A DNA stretch of 10,608 nt, from assembly GCA_031280335.1 (NCBI GenBank), contig JAITGZ010000029.1:1-10608 (forward strand), given 5' to 3'. The notes below the pieces were generated by a model, which saw nothing but the letters and a program-made list of their open reading frames with translations, ran no database searches and was not told where the DNA came from. Below are positions 1 through 5,394 of this stretch, in pieces (position 1 is the stretch's first letter; the number at the start of each line of letters is the position of its first letter). The DNA is from Deltaproteobacteria bacterium. GTDB taxonomy: Bacteria; Desulfobacterota; Desulfovibrionia; Desulfovibrionales; Desulfovibrionaceae. Made by a program: the position numbers and the translations under genes.

Positions 1-93
1 TTGAACAGCTCCAGCTTTACCGATTTGCGTCAGGGTAAACAGCCTATTGAAACATTACAGCCGGCCAGAAAATTTTCTGGATTACAGGCTTGA
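1..93 (+). CDS. Possible C-terminal end of an upstream gene (partial)
   Basis: Frame 1 is open from the window edge for 30 codons and closes with TGA at 91-93. The other two forward frames hit stops by position 36. The encoded tail ends in PARKFSGLQA. I do not recognise the family and the stretch is too short for a domain call. The next gene starts 78 bases downstream on the same strand and I see no hairpin terminator between them, so they could be co-transcribed. A 93-base open frame can occur by chance in GC-rich DNA, so this is only a candidate. Confidence 0.35.
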   Translation: MNSSSFTDLRQGKQPIETLQPARKFSGLQA

Positions 94-157
94 ATTACGC
101 TGGCCGCAGCCCGAACAAACCGGCCCGCCTCCAGAATGGACGCGGGACGGCGCAAAC

Positions 158-163
158 AGGAGG
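158..163 (+). promoter_or_regulatory. Shine-Dalgarno site fixing the start of the isoaspartyl peptidase gene
   Basis: AGGAGG lies 8 bases before the ATG at 172. The in-frame ATG at 136 has no comparable site. Family alignments also begin near the VLVIHGGAG motif just after residue 172's Met. The start at 172 is therefore preferred. Confidence 0.7.
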
Positions 164-171
164 ATACAAAT

Positions 172-1170
172 ATGTCCGCCACACCCGTTCTGGTCATTCA
201 CGGCGGTGCCGGCACCATCAGCCGGGCCGTCTTTACCCCTGACAAACTGCTGGAATATTCCCAAGCCCTGCGTTCCGTGCTGCTGGCGGGCTACAGCGCT
301 CTGCTGCGGGGGGAAAGCGCCCTGGAGTCCGCAGTGCGCGCGGTCAGCGCCTTTGAAGACTGCCCCCTGTTCAATGCCGGGCGCGGCTCTGTTTATACCC
401 GCCAGGGCACACACGAAATGGACGCTTCGCTCATGGACGGCGCCAGCCGCGCCGCCGGGGCCGTGGCCTCGGTTACAAATGTCAAAAATCCCATCCAGGC
501 GGCCCGCGCTGTCATGGAGCATTCCCCGCATGTACTCATGGTCGGCCAAGGGGCGGAGGCTTTTTTACGGGAGCGGGGCATCGCCTTTGCTCCGGATGAA
601 TATTTTCATACAGATTTCCGTCTGGCCCAGCTAAAAGCAGTACAAGCGCAAGCAGCAAACCAGGTCAGTCTGGATCATGACGCTGACCCGCGCCAAGGCC
701 CCCCCGCCGGAACGGATAAAATGGCTTTTTCCGGCGGCACAGGCAAAATGGGCACTGTGGGCGCGGTCGCCCTGGACAAAAAAGGACGCCTGGCTGCGGC
801 CACCTCCACCGGCGGCATGACCAACAAGCTCCCCGGCCGGGTGGGCGATTCACCCATCATCGGAGCCGGATGCTATGCCGACGACCTGACGGCCATATCC
901 TGCACCGGCACGGGTGAGGCCTTTATGCGGCTTTGTCTGGCGCGGGACCTTTCCCTGCGCATGCGCTACCTGGGCGAAGACCTGGAACAGGCCGGACAGG
1001 CCTGCCTGGAAGCCCTGGGCGAACTGGGCGGCACAGGCGGCTTTATCGCCCTGGATCGTCAAGGCAGAGCGATTCTGCCCTTTAACACCGAAGGCATGTA
1101 CAGAGGCCTCGCCCGCAGCGCGGACGACTTGCAGGTTGCCGTACACAAAGAAAACCGCGCCCTGGCCTAA
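172..1170 (+). CDS. Isoaspartyl peptidase / L-asparaginase (Ntn-hydrolase, asparaginase_2 family)
   Basis: This enzyme hydrolyses beta-aspartyl (isoaspartyl) dipeptides and/or L-asparagine. The family is made as a precursor that cleaves itself before a threonine, which becomes the N-terminal nucleophile of the beta subunit. The protein is 332 residues from the ATG at 172, a normal length. The N-terminal IHGGAG motif (residues 9-14) and the NAGRGS...MDAS/MDG block (about 68-90) are typical of the alpha subunit. The cleavage site is G-T in GKMGTVGAVALD, with the nucleophile at T195. T213 in TSTGG, R223 and D226 in GRVGDSP, and a TGTGE motif at 245-249 complete the active site; the T195-T213, T195-R223 and T195-D226 spacings match my memory of E. 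coli IaaA. No signal peptide is apparent, so it is probably cytoplasmic. An inter-subunit linker of low conservation lies at about 155-185. Substrate preference (dipeptide or asparagine) cannot be told from the sequence. It is unrelated to the downstream copper genes. Confidence 0.93.
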   Translation: MSATPVLVIHGGAGTISRAVFTPDKLLEYSQALRSVLLAGYSALLRGESALESAVRAVSAFEDCPLFNAGRGSVYTRQGTHEMDASLMDGASRAAGAVASVTNVKNPIQAARAVMEHSPHVLMVGQGAEAFLRERGIAFAPDEYFHTDFRLAQLKAVQAQAANQVSLDHDADPRQGPPAGTDKMAFSGGTGKMGTVGAVALDKKGRLAAATSTGGMTNKLPGRVGDSPIIGAGCYADDLTAISCTGTGEAFMRLCLARDLSLRMRYLGEDLEQAGQACLEALGELGGTGGFIALDRQGRAILPFNTEGMYRGLARSADDLQVAVHKENRALA

Positions 1171-1190
1171 TTTTTGACCTTGGCTGCCTG

Positions 1191-1219
1191 CTTAAAATTT
1201 AAGTTGCCTGAATTTTAAG
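1191..1219 (+). promoter_or_regulatory. AT-rich inverted repeat, candidate operator, with possible promoter for the copper locus
   Basis: CTTAAAATT at 1191-1199 is repeated inverted as AATTTTAAG at 1211-1219. The left arm also belongs to an overlapping near-palindrome, CTTAAA-A-TTTAAG (1191-1203). TGCCTG occurs twice, 20 bases apart (1185-1190 and 1205-1210), a spacing of about two helical turns. TATATT at 1222-1227 is a good -10, with only a weak -35 (TTAAGT at 1199-1204, 17-base spacer) lying inside the repeat. This is the only AT-rich, promoter-like stretch upstream of the copper genes, so a repressor or activator site is plausible. It does not match a CueR or CusR box that I know. No terminator with a T-run follows the asparaginase gene. 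Confidence 0.35.
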
Positions 1220-1286
1220 TTTATATTAATAGTCGGATAGATTGGAAAATGCGCTTTGGCCCAAACGGCACACAGACTTTATGTGC

Positions 1287-1736
1287 ATGAAAACAGTACG
1301 CCCCCCTTTGCGTTTGCGACGCCTCCCCCTGCTTACGCTCATGTTCTGCGGGACATGGCTGTTTCAGCCTGCCCTTCTGGCTTCCATGCTCCTATGCGGC
1401 GCGGGGCAAAGCCTCTGTTCTTTCATGTCCGTCCCCGCTCCTCGGGCGGACGCCACACCCTCTCCCCTTGCGGCGGATTTACATACTGGGCATGTTCAAC
1501 ACGGATACGCCGGCACCGCGCACGCGCAAGAAGAAGCCTCTTCCGCCTCCACGCCCGCGGCGGAGCAGGATGCCTCCTGTCCCCTGGATCAGTGCGCGCC
1601 CGCTTCCATCCCCCTCATGGCCGAACGCAGCGATTTTTTTGTTGGCCTCTCCCTCAGTTTTGAACCGTCAACAGGCGAAGAAAACCGCCCCGCCTTCTTA
1701 TATCCGGCTTCTTTGTTCCACCCCCCCAGAGTCTGA
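1287..1736 (+). CDS. Small exported protein with Cys and His residues, unknown function, heading the cus locus
   Basis: I do not recognise this 149-residue protein as a named family. It begins MKTVRPPLRLRRLP, a basic n-region, followed by a hydrophobic segment (about 14-38) that looks like a signal peptide or single membrane anchor. The remainder contains a His-bearing patch (H66, H69, H72, H79), a CPLDQC pair (C98, C103), further cysteines at 21, 37 and 44, and an aromatic/Pro-rich C-terminus (FLYPASLFHPPRV). That plan resembles the small DUF2946-like proteins often found beside copper genes, but similarity to that family is only my impression. Codons show the GC-rich third positions of the neighbours, unlike the two overlapping open frames. 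The start is uncertain: ATGs at 1281 and 1287 lack a clear Shine-Dalgarno, and a TTG at 1242 would extend it by 15 residues. Metal binding in the periplasm is a guess from composition and context. Confidence 0.6.
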   Translation: MKTVRPPLRLRRLPLLTLMFCGTWLFQPALLASMLLCGAGQSLCSFMSVPAPRADATPSPLAADLHTGHVQHGYAGTAHAQEEASSASTPAAEQDASCPLDQCAPASIPLMAERSDFFVGLSLSFEPSTGEENRPAFLYPASLFHPPRV

Positions 1737-1746
1737 TCCCCTCGCT

Positions 1747-1772
1747 GTCTCAGAGCATTTTAACTTTGAGAC
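1747..1772. repeat. Hairpin containing the first copy of the AGAGCATTT motif
   Basis: GTCTCA (1747-1752) pairs with TGAGAC (1767-1772). Overlapping it, AGAGC (1752-1756) pairs with GCTCT (1773-1777), so two alternative stems are possible. The motif AGAGCATTTTAACTTTGAGA at 1752-1771 recurs at 2010-2029 with one mismatch in 20. It lies just after the stop of the small exported-protein gene. There is no T-run after the stem, so it is not a classic terminator. Confidence 0.6.
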
Positions 1773-1790
1773 GCTCTGCCCGGTACCCCA

Positions 1791-1811
1791 CGGCAAAAGC
1801 ACGTTTTGCCG
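1791..1811. repeat. 8-bp inverted repeat (hairpin)
   Basis: CGGCAAAA (1791-1798) and TTTTGCCG (1804-1811) are perfect inverted arms around the 5-base loop GCACG. On either strand the T-stretch is inside the stem, and no T-run follows. It could still help end transcription of the upstream small gene, but this is not demonstrated by the sequence. Confidence 0.55.
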
Positions 1812-1831
1812 ATGCCGCACAGGCTTGTCGG

Positions 1832-1846
1832 CGGCGCTGCGCGCCG
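1832..1846. repeat. 6-bp GC-rich inverted repeat
   Basis: CGGCGC (1832-1837) and GCGCCG (1841-1846) are separated by TGC. This is the third hairpin in a row in the gene-free stretch 1737-2109, which otherwise holds repeat copy A and no convincing reading frame. Confidence 0.5.
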
Positions 1847-1878
1847 TGTCTCTCAGGGAAAGCTGATTTATTTTCTTG

Positions 1879-1987
1879 AGGGGGCTGCCCCCTGCACCCC
1901 GCATACGTTTTTAGCCGCTTTGCGGATGAAAAATAGTAAGGGGGTCTGGGGGGAATTATTCCCCCCAGCGGGGTTCGGGGCGGAGCC
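1879..1987 (+). repeat. Intergenic hairpin repeat, copy A (forward orientation)
   Basis: This stretch contains three consecutive inverted repeats. AGGGGGC-T-GCCCCCT lies at 1879-1893. An imperfect T5-AGCCGC/GCGGATG-A5 hairpin lies at 1908-1933. A perfect 11-bp stem, CTGGGGGGAAT-T-ATTCCCCCCAG, lies at 1946-1968. It ends with GGGG-TTC-GGGG (1970-1980) and GGAGCC. From 1908 onwards it aligns with the reverse complement of 3947-4035 (copy B), sharing element order, loop position and G-tract spacing. No open frame of credible composition runs through it; apparent peptides such as GGIIPP are translations of the repeat. I believe related repeats are common between genes in Desulfovibrio genomes, but that is from memory. 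Function is unknown. Confidence 0.8.
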
Positions 1988-2009
1988 ACGAATTAATCAG
2001 TGTTTCCTT

Positions 2010-2029
2010 AGAGCATTTCAACTTTGAGA
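2010..2029 (+). repeat. Second copy of the AGAGCATTT motif, bounding repeat copy A
   Basis: AGAGCATTTCAACTTTGAGA matches 1752-1771 at 19 of 20 positions in the same orientation. The two copies bracket the hairpin-rich stretch and copy A as direct repeats 258 bases apart. TTAGAGCA-TTTCAA at 2008-2021 also matches the reverse complement of 4074-4088 apart from one inserted A. Confidence 0.75.
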
Positions 2030-2041
2030 GGAACGGCATGT

Positions 2042-2057
2042 CGGGGATCCGTCCCCG
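2042..2057 (+). promoter_or_regulatory. Hairpin in the cusC leader
   Basis: CGGGGA (2042-2047) and TCCCCG (2052-2057) pair around TCCG. CCGG-CTTGA-CCGG overlaps its right arm. The hairpin lies about 40 bases before the cusC Shine-Dalgarno, so it could affect leader stability or translation. Nothing ties it to copper sensing. Confidence 0.35.
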
Positions 2058-2098
2058 GCTTGACCGGAACATATCAACATTATCAGTGATATTGCTCC

Positions 2099-2105
2099 AA
2101 GGAGG
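2099..2105 (+). promoter_or_regulatory. Shine-Dalgarno fixing the cusC start
   Basis: AAGGAGG sits 4 bases before the ATG at 2110, a strong match at a slightly short spacing. A second, in-frame ATG at 2038 is preceded by AGAGG (2027-2031), which is part of the repeat motif. Starting there would put 24 extra residues before the lipoprotein signal, so 2110 is preferred. Confidence 0.65.
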
Positions 2106-2109
2106 GATC

Positions 2110-3519
2110 ATGCTCTTTAGCGCGCACATGCGCCTGTATTGCTGGCTTGCACTTTTGTCGCTCACGTCCTGTTCCCTGGCCCCAAGCTATGAACGGCCGG
2201 AAGCGCCGGTACCTGCCGGTATTTTTGCGGAACAGCCCGCCGGGGCTGCTGCCCCGGAAAAACCGCCGGGGGATATTCCAGAACTGCCGGACTGGCGCGG
2301 CTTTTTCACCGATGAACGGCTGCGGGCGCTCATCACCTTAAGCCTGGAACATAACAGGGATTTAAAACTGGCCGTCCTGGCTGTGGCCGAAGCCAGGGCC
2401 AAGTACGGTCTCGCCCGGGCCGAGCGCTTGCCCATGCTGGAAGCCGAAGGTTCAGCCGCTTATACCGGCATGTACCGCATGCCGGTGGAAAAACGCTACG
2501 AGGCGGCGCTCATGCCGGCCTTTGATCTGGATTTGTTCGGCCGTTTGCGCAGCATGAGCGAAGCGGCCTTTCAGGGTTATCTGGCCATGTCCGAAGCCGC
2601 CCGCACAGCGCGCATCGCCCTGGTGGCCCAGGTGGCCCAGGCATATCTGGAAGAGCGTTTGGCCGGAGAGCTATGGCGCCTGGCCGGAGAAAACCTGCTC
2701 AATCGCCGCCGTTCCCTGGATTTTGTGCGACAGCGGGTGGAGTCAGGCCAATCTTCTCTGCTGGATATGGAAGAAGCCCGCAGTATGCTGGAAGAGGCCA
2801 CCGTTGACTGGTCCATGCGGGAACGGGAACAAATTATGGCTGTAAACGCCCTAAACTTCATCGCCGGGCAGGATGTCCCCGAAGGATTGCCCCCCGGCCC
2901 TGGTCTGCGCGAGATGCGTCTGGCCGAGCTGCCCGGGGGCGTACCCTCCGCCGCGCTGCTGCGCAGACCTGATATTCTGGAAGCAGAGCATATACTACGC
3001 GCGGCCAAGGCGGATATAGGCGCGGCCAGGGCGGCTTTTTTCCCTTCCATCAGCTTGACCGGCAATCTTGGTTACATGAGCGGCGAACTGGCCGGGCTCT
3101 TTTCCAGCCCCAACTCCCTCTGGGCCTTCCTGCCCTCCATCCGCCTGCCCATCTTCAGCGGCGGCAGGGATGCGGCCAACCTGGATATGGCCCATCTGGC
3201 CGAACAAAGCGCCCTGCTCCGCTATGAACAGGCCATCAGAAACGCCTTTAAAGAAACCGCCGACGCCCTGCAAAGCCGGGCCTCCCTGGCCGCCCAACTG
3301 GCCGCCCAGGAACGCCTGCTGCTCTCACAGCGCCAAGTGCTGGAACTGGCGCAAAAGCAATATATCAACGGATCGGTCAGTTACCTGGAAGTGCTGGCGG
3401 CCCAGCGCGGCGTGTTTCAAGCGGAGCAAAACCTGCTGCTGCTGCGCCGCGATCAGCTTATGAATGAAATCAGCCTGTACAGCGCCCTGGGCGGAGGGCT
3501 GGCGGCAATGAACGATTAA
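2110..3519 (+). CDS. cusC: Copper/silver efflux outer-membrane channel, CusC-like lipoprotein
   Basis: This is the outer-membrane factor of a tripartite RND efflux system. Trimers of the family form a beta-barrel with a long alpha-helical tunnel that meets the adaptor CusB. The protein is 469 residues from the ATG at 2110, normal for the OprM/CusC group. A lipoprotein signal is visible: a hydrophobic stretch ending in LTSC, with the lipidated Cys at residue 21, followed by SLAPSYERP, typical of the mature start of these channels. Two OEP repeats follow (roughly 75-260 and 285-460), with helical Ala/Leu/Glu-rich segments, the RRPDI(L)EAE motif and the GGRDAANLDMA region expected in the second repeat. 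It is followed 29 bases later by cusF. The cus order makes copper/silver the likely substrate; on its own the channel could not be told from other NodT-type channels. Confidence 0.93.
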   Translation: MLFSAHMRLYCWLALLSLTSCSLAPSYERPEAPVPAGIFAEQPAGAAAPEKPPGDIPELPDWRGFFTDERLRALITLSLEHNRDLKLAVLAVAEARAKYGLARAERLPMLEAEGSAAYTGMYRMPVEKRYEAALMPAFDLDLFGRLRSMSEAAFQGYLAMSEAARTARIALVAQVAQAYLEERLAGELWRLAGENLLNRRRSLDFVRQRVESGQSSLLDMEEARSMLEEATVDWSMREREQIMAVNALNFIAGQDVPEGLPPGPGLREMRLAELPGGVPSAALLRRPDILEAEHILRAAKADIGAARAAFFPSISLTGNLGYMSGELAGLFSSPNSLWAFLPSIRLPIFSGGRDAANLDMAHLAEQSALLRYEQAIRNAFKETADALQSRASLAAQLAAQERLLLSQRQVLELAQKQYINGSVSYLEVLAAQRGVFQAEQNLLLLRRDQLMNEISLYSALGGGLAAMND

Positions 3520-3548
3520 CCCGAACAAAAAATCACAGGAGAAATGAC

Positions 3549-3911
3549 ATGAATCAACGCCTTATACCAACGCTTGTCCCGGCCCTGTTCCTCTTCCTTA
3601 ACGGATTAAACGGCACGGCCATGGCCGCCGACCACAACGCGCACAGCAGCGGGCACGGAGCGAGCCAGGCAGAAACGGCAACCCGCGCCTACACCACCAC
3701 CGGCATCGTCGAAAACCTGGACAAAACCGGCGGCAGCATCGTCATCCGGCATGAACCGGTGCCAGCCTTGAGCTGGCCGGCCATGACCATGCGCTTTGTG
3801 GCGGAAAACCCCGCCCTGCTGGAAGAAACACGGCCGGGCGGCAAAATACGCTTCGATTTTCGCGCCCAGGGCAGCACCTGCATACTGGTGGATCTGGAAG
3901 CGCTGGATTGA
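3549..3911 (+). CDS. cusF: Periplasmic Cu(I)/Ag(I)-binding metallochaperone CusF
   Basis: The family carries Cu(I) or Ag(I) in the periplasm and passes it to the CusB adaptor. The 120-residue precursor starts with a signal peptide (MNQRLIPTLV...GTAMA), probably cut after residue 26 or 27. A short His-containing linker (DHNAHSSGH) follows, then the CusF beta-barrel domain (about 48-118). All four metal-site residues are present: H68 in IRHEPVP, W76, M79 and M81 in LSWPAMTM. The H-W-M-M spacing of 8, 3 and 2 is the same as in E. coli CusF, where the tryptophan makes a cation-pi contact with the metal. AGGAG lies 7 bases before the ATG. A repeat element (copy B) separates this gene from cusB. 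Confidence 0.95.
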   Translation: MNQRLIPTLVPALFLFLNGLNGTAMAADHNAHSSGHGASQAETATRAYTTTGIVENLDKTGGSIVIRHEPVPALSWPAMTMRFVAENPALLEETRPGGKIRFDFRAQGSTCILVDLEALD

Positions 3912-3946
3912 AGAATTTTCAAAATGGAATGCGACTGAGCTGGTAT

Positions 3947-4035
3947 TTTGGGGCTATCGCCCCAAACCCCATTCGGGGGGAATCATTCCCCCCGAACCCC
4001 CTCAACATTTTTTCAGCCGCAAGGCGGCTGAAAAA
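3947..4035 (-). repeat. Intergenic hairpin repeat, copy B (reverse orientation), between cusF and cusB
   Basis: Reading the plus strand, three inverted repeats follow one another. TTTGGGGC/GCCCCAAA (3947-3966) has a 4-base loop. A perfect 12-bp stem, TTCGGGGGGAAT-C-ATTCCCCCCGAA, spans 3972-3996. Another perfect 12-bp stem, TTTTTCAGCCGC-AAG-GCGGCTGAAAAA, spans 4009-4035. Its reverse complement lines up with copy A (1908-1987). The stems are better preserved here than in A. The bracket motif TTGAAATTGCTCTAA (4074-4088) lies just beyond the right side and ends one base before the cusB Shine-Dalgarno. No T-run follows a stem on either strand, so none is a canonical terminator. The stretch 3912-4101 has no credible gene. 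Confidence 0.8.
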
Positions 4036-4073
4036 CCGGGTTCAAGCAAGATGGGGGAGCTGGGGCAAACGCA

Positions 4074-4088
4074 TTGAAATTGCTCTAA
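4074..4088 (-). repeat. Third copy of the AGAGCATTT motif, inverted
   Basis: The reverse complement TTAGAGCAATTTCAA matches TTAGAGCATTTCAA at 2008-2021 with one extra A. It borders repeat copy B, as the 1752 and 2010 copies border copy A, which suggests the motif belongs to the element or marks its target. Confidence 0.6.
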
Positions 4089-4101
4089 CAGGAGTATCAT
4101 C

Positions 4102-5394
4102 ATGTTCCGCCCCATATTTGTTACAGCCTTGATCTGCCTGCTTTCGGGCGGCGTTTTCGGCTATGTGTTTTCCGGCCGGCATAATCCGGACGGACGGGCT
4201 GGCGGCACCGATGCGTCCGGTGCCGTCCAGACTGAGCGACGGGCGCTTTACTGGTATGACCCCATGTACCCGGGCACTCACTTTGACCAGCCTGGAAAAT
4301 CCCCTTTTATGGATATGGAACTTATACCGCGTTATGCGCAGGATGAGGCGGGGGCAGGCGTACGCATTGACCCCACCCAGACGCAGAATCTGGCTGTGCG
4401 TACGGCCAGGGCGGAGCGCGGCCGGTTGAGCTTCACTCGCGATATACCAGCCAATGTGGAATATAACGCCTATCAACTGGCCAAGGTGCAGCCACGCGCC
4501 GGGGGCTTTGTGGAAAAGGTGTATTCTTTGGCGGTGGGCGATACTGTACGCGCCGGGGCGCCTCTGGCCGAAATCACTGTGCCTGAATGGGCTGCGGATC
4601 AAAGCGAATACCTGCTTTTGAAAAATCAAAAGGCCGACGCGGCGGTGGTGCGCGGCGTACGTGAACGCTTGCGTCTTTCCGGTATTCCGGAAGAAATGCT
4701 TAAAGAACTGGATACCTCCGGCCGGGTACAGACCCGCATGACCATACAAGCCCCTCTGGGCGGGGTGATCACGGTTCTGGACGTTTACCCCGGCATGAAT
4801 GTGGATAAGAACATGACCATGGCCACCATTCAGGGAACCAATCCCATCTGGATAACAGCGGATGTGCCGGAGCGGGATATCCCCCTGGTTGCTTCCGGAG
4901 GGCGTATGCGCATCAGCGTACCCGCCTGGCCGGAGCGCGTCTTTTACCCTGATTCCTTTGTTCTGCTGCCCCAGGTGAGCCAGGATACGCGCACCGTGCC
5001 CCTGCGCCTGAGCCTGTCCAACGCGGATGGCCTGCTCAAGCCGGGCATGACCGCCAGCATCCGTTTGCGCGGCAGCGGAGAAGAGGCTATTTTGATCCCC
5101 ACCCAGAGCCTCATTGACCTGGGCGAGGAGCAGCGGGTAATCACCCGCGCCGCTGACGGCGGCTTTGCCCCCAAAATAGTGCGGGTCATGCGTCACTCCA
5201 GGGATAAAACCGCCCTGGCCGAAGGACTGGAAGAAGGAGAAGAGGTGGTGGTCTCCGGCCTTTTCCTGATTGATTCAGAGGCCAACCTGCGCGGCGCGCT
5301 GGAGCGTATGCGCCGGAATAATGAGCAGGAACAGGCGCAGGGGGCCTCTGTGCCCGCTGCCGGGCCGGATGCGCCCGGGGAGGCATCCCGATGA
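4102..5394 (+). CDS. cusB: RND efflux periplasmic adaptor CusB (membrane fusion protein)
   Basis: CusB links the inner-membrane pump CusA to the outer-membrane channel CusC. In E. coli it also takes Cu(I)/Ag(I) from CusF through three methionines near its N-terminus. The protein is 430 residues (E. coli CusB is about 407). A membrane anchor or uncleaved signal lies at residues 5-24. A metal-binding segment at about 49-78 (YWYDPMYPG...GKSPFMDMELIPRY) has M55, M70 and M72, with the same 15 and 2 residue spacing as E. coli M49/M64/M66. Beta-barrel, lipoyl-like (VQPRAGGFVEKV...VGDTVRAGAPL) and helical hairpin parts follow, with the second half-lipoyl at about 215-245. AGGAG precedes the ATG by 7 bases. 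The stop overlaps the cusA start (ATGA). The C-terminus is a Gln/Ala/Pro-rich tail. Confidence 0.95.
   Translation: MFRPIFVTALICLLSGGVFGYVFSGRHNPDGRAGGTDASGAVQTERRALYWYDPMYPGTHFDQPGKSPFMDMELIPRYAQDEAGAGVRIDPTQTQNLAVRTARAERGRLSFTRDIPANVEYNAYQLAKVQPRAGGFVEKVYSLAVGDTVRAGAPLAEITVPEWAADQSEYLLLKNQKADAAVVRGVRERLRLSGIPEEMLKELDTSGRVQTRMTIQAPLGGVITVLDVYPGMNVDKNMTMATIQGTNPIWITADVPERDIPLVASGGRMRISVPAWPERVFYPDSFVLLPQVSQDTRTVPLRLSLSNADGLLKPGMTASIRLRGSGEEAILIPTQSLIDLGEEQRVITRAADGGFAPKIVRVMRHSRDKTALAEGLEEGEEVVVSGLFLIDSEANLRGALERMRRNNEQEQAQGASVPAAGPDAPGEASR

Noticed and set aside
1256..1866. Two other forward frames overlapping the small exported protein (1256-1663, 1468-1866)
   Set aside because: They lack a signal peptide or recognisable composition, are rich in Arg/Pro, and do not have the GC-rich third positions seen in the 1287-1736 frame.
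1879..2029. Insertion sequence or CRISPR array upstream of cusC
   Set aside because: There is no transposase frame, and the repeats are neither regularly spaced nor separated by unique spacers. The region is better described as a small hairpin repeat.
2060..2093. TTGACC plus CATTAT as a cusC promoter
   Set aside because: The spacer is only 12 bases, and no good -10 occurs 16-18 bases from TTGACC.
4009..4035. 12-bp hairpin as an intrinsic terminator after cusF
   Set aside because: The T and A tracts are the base of the stem itself; no T-run follows on either strand, and the operon continues into cusB. It may attenuate transcription but is not a canonical terminator.
3796..4132. Open frames across the cusF-cusB gap (containing GGIIPPEPP-like peptide)
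   Set aside because: These are translations of repeat copy B and the ends of neighbouring genes. The similar GGIIPP peptide on the opposite strand at 1750-1989 comes from repeat copy A, confirming that the repeat and not a protein is conserved.
4042..5196. 384-codon open frame on the minus strand opposite cusB
   Set aside because: It lies wholly antisense to cusB, whose metal-binding and adaptor motifs are clear. The translation is low-complexity His/Gly/Ala-rich, typical of a GC-rich shadow frame.
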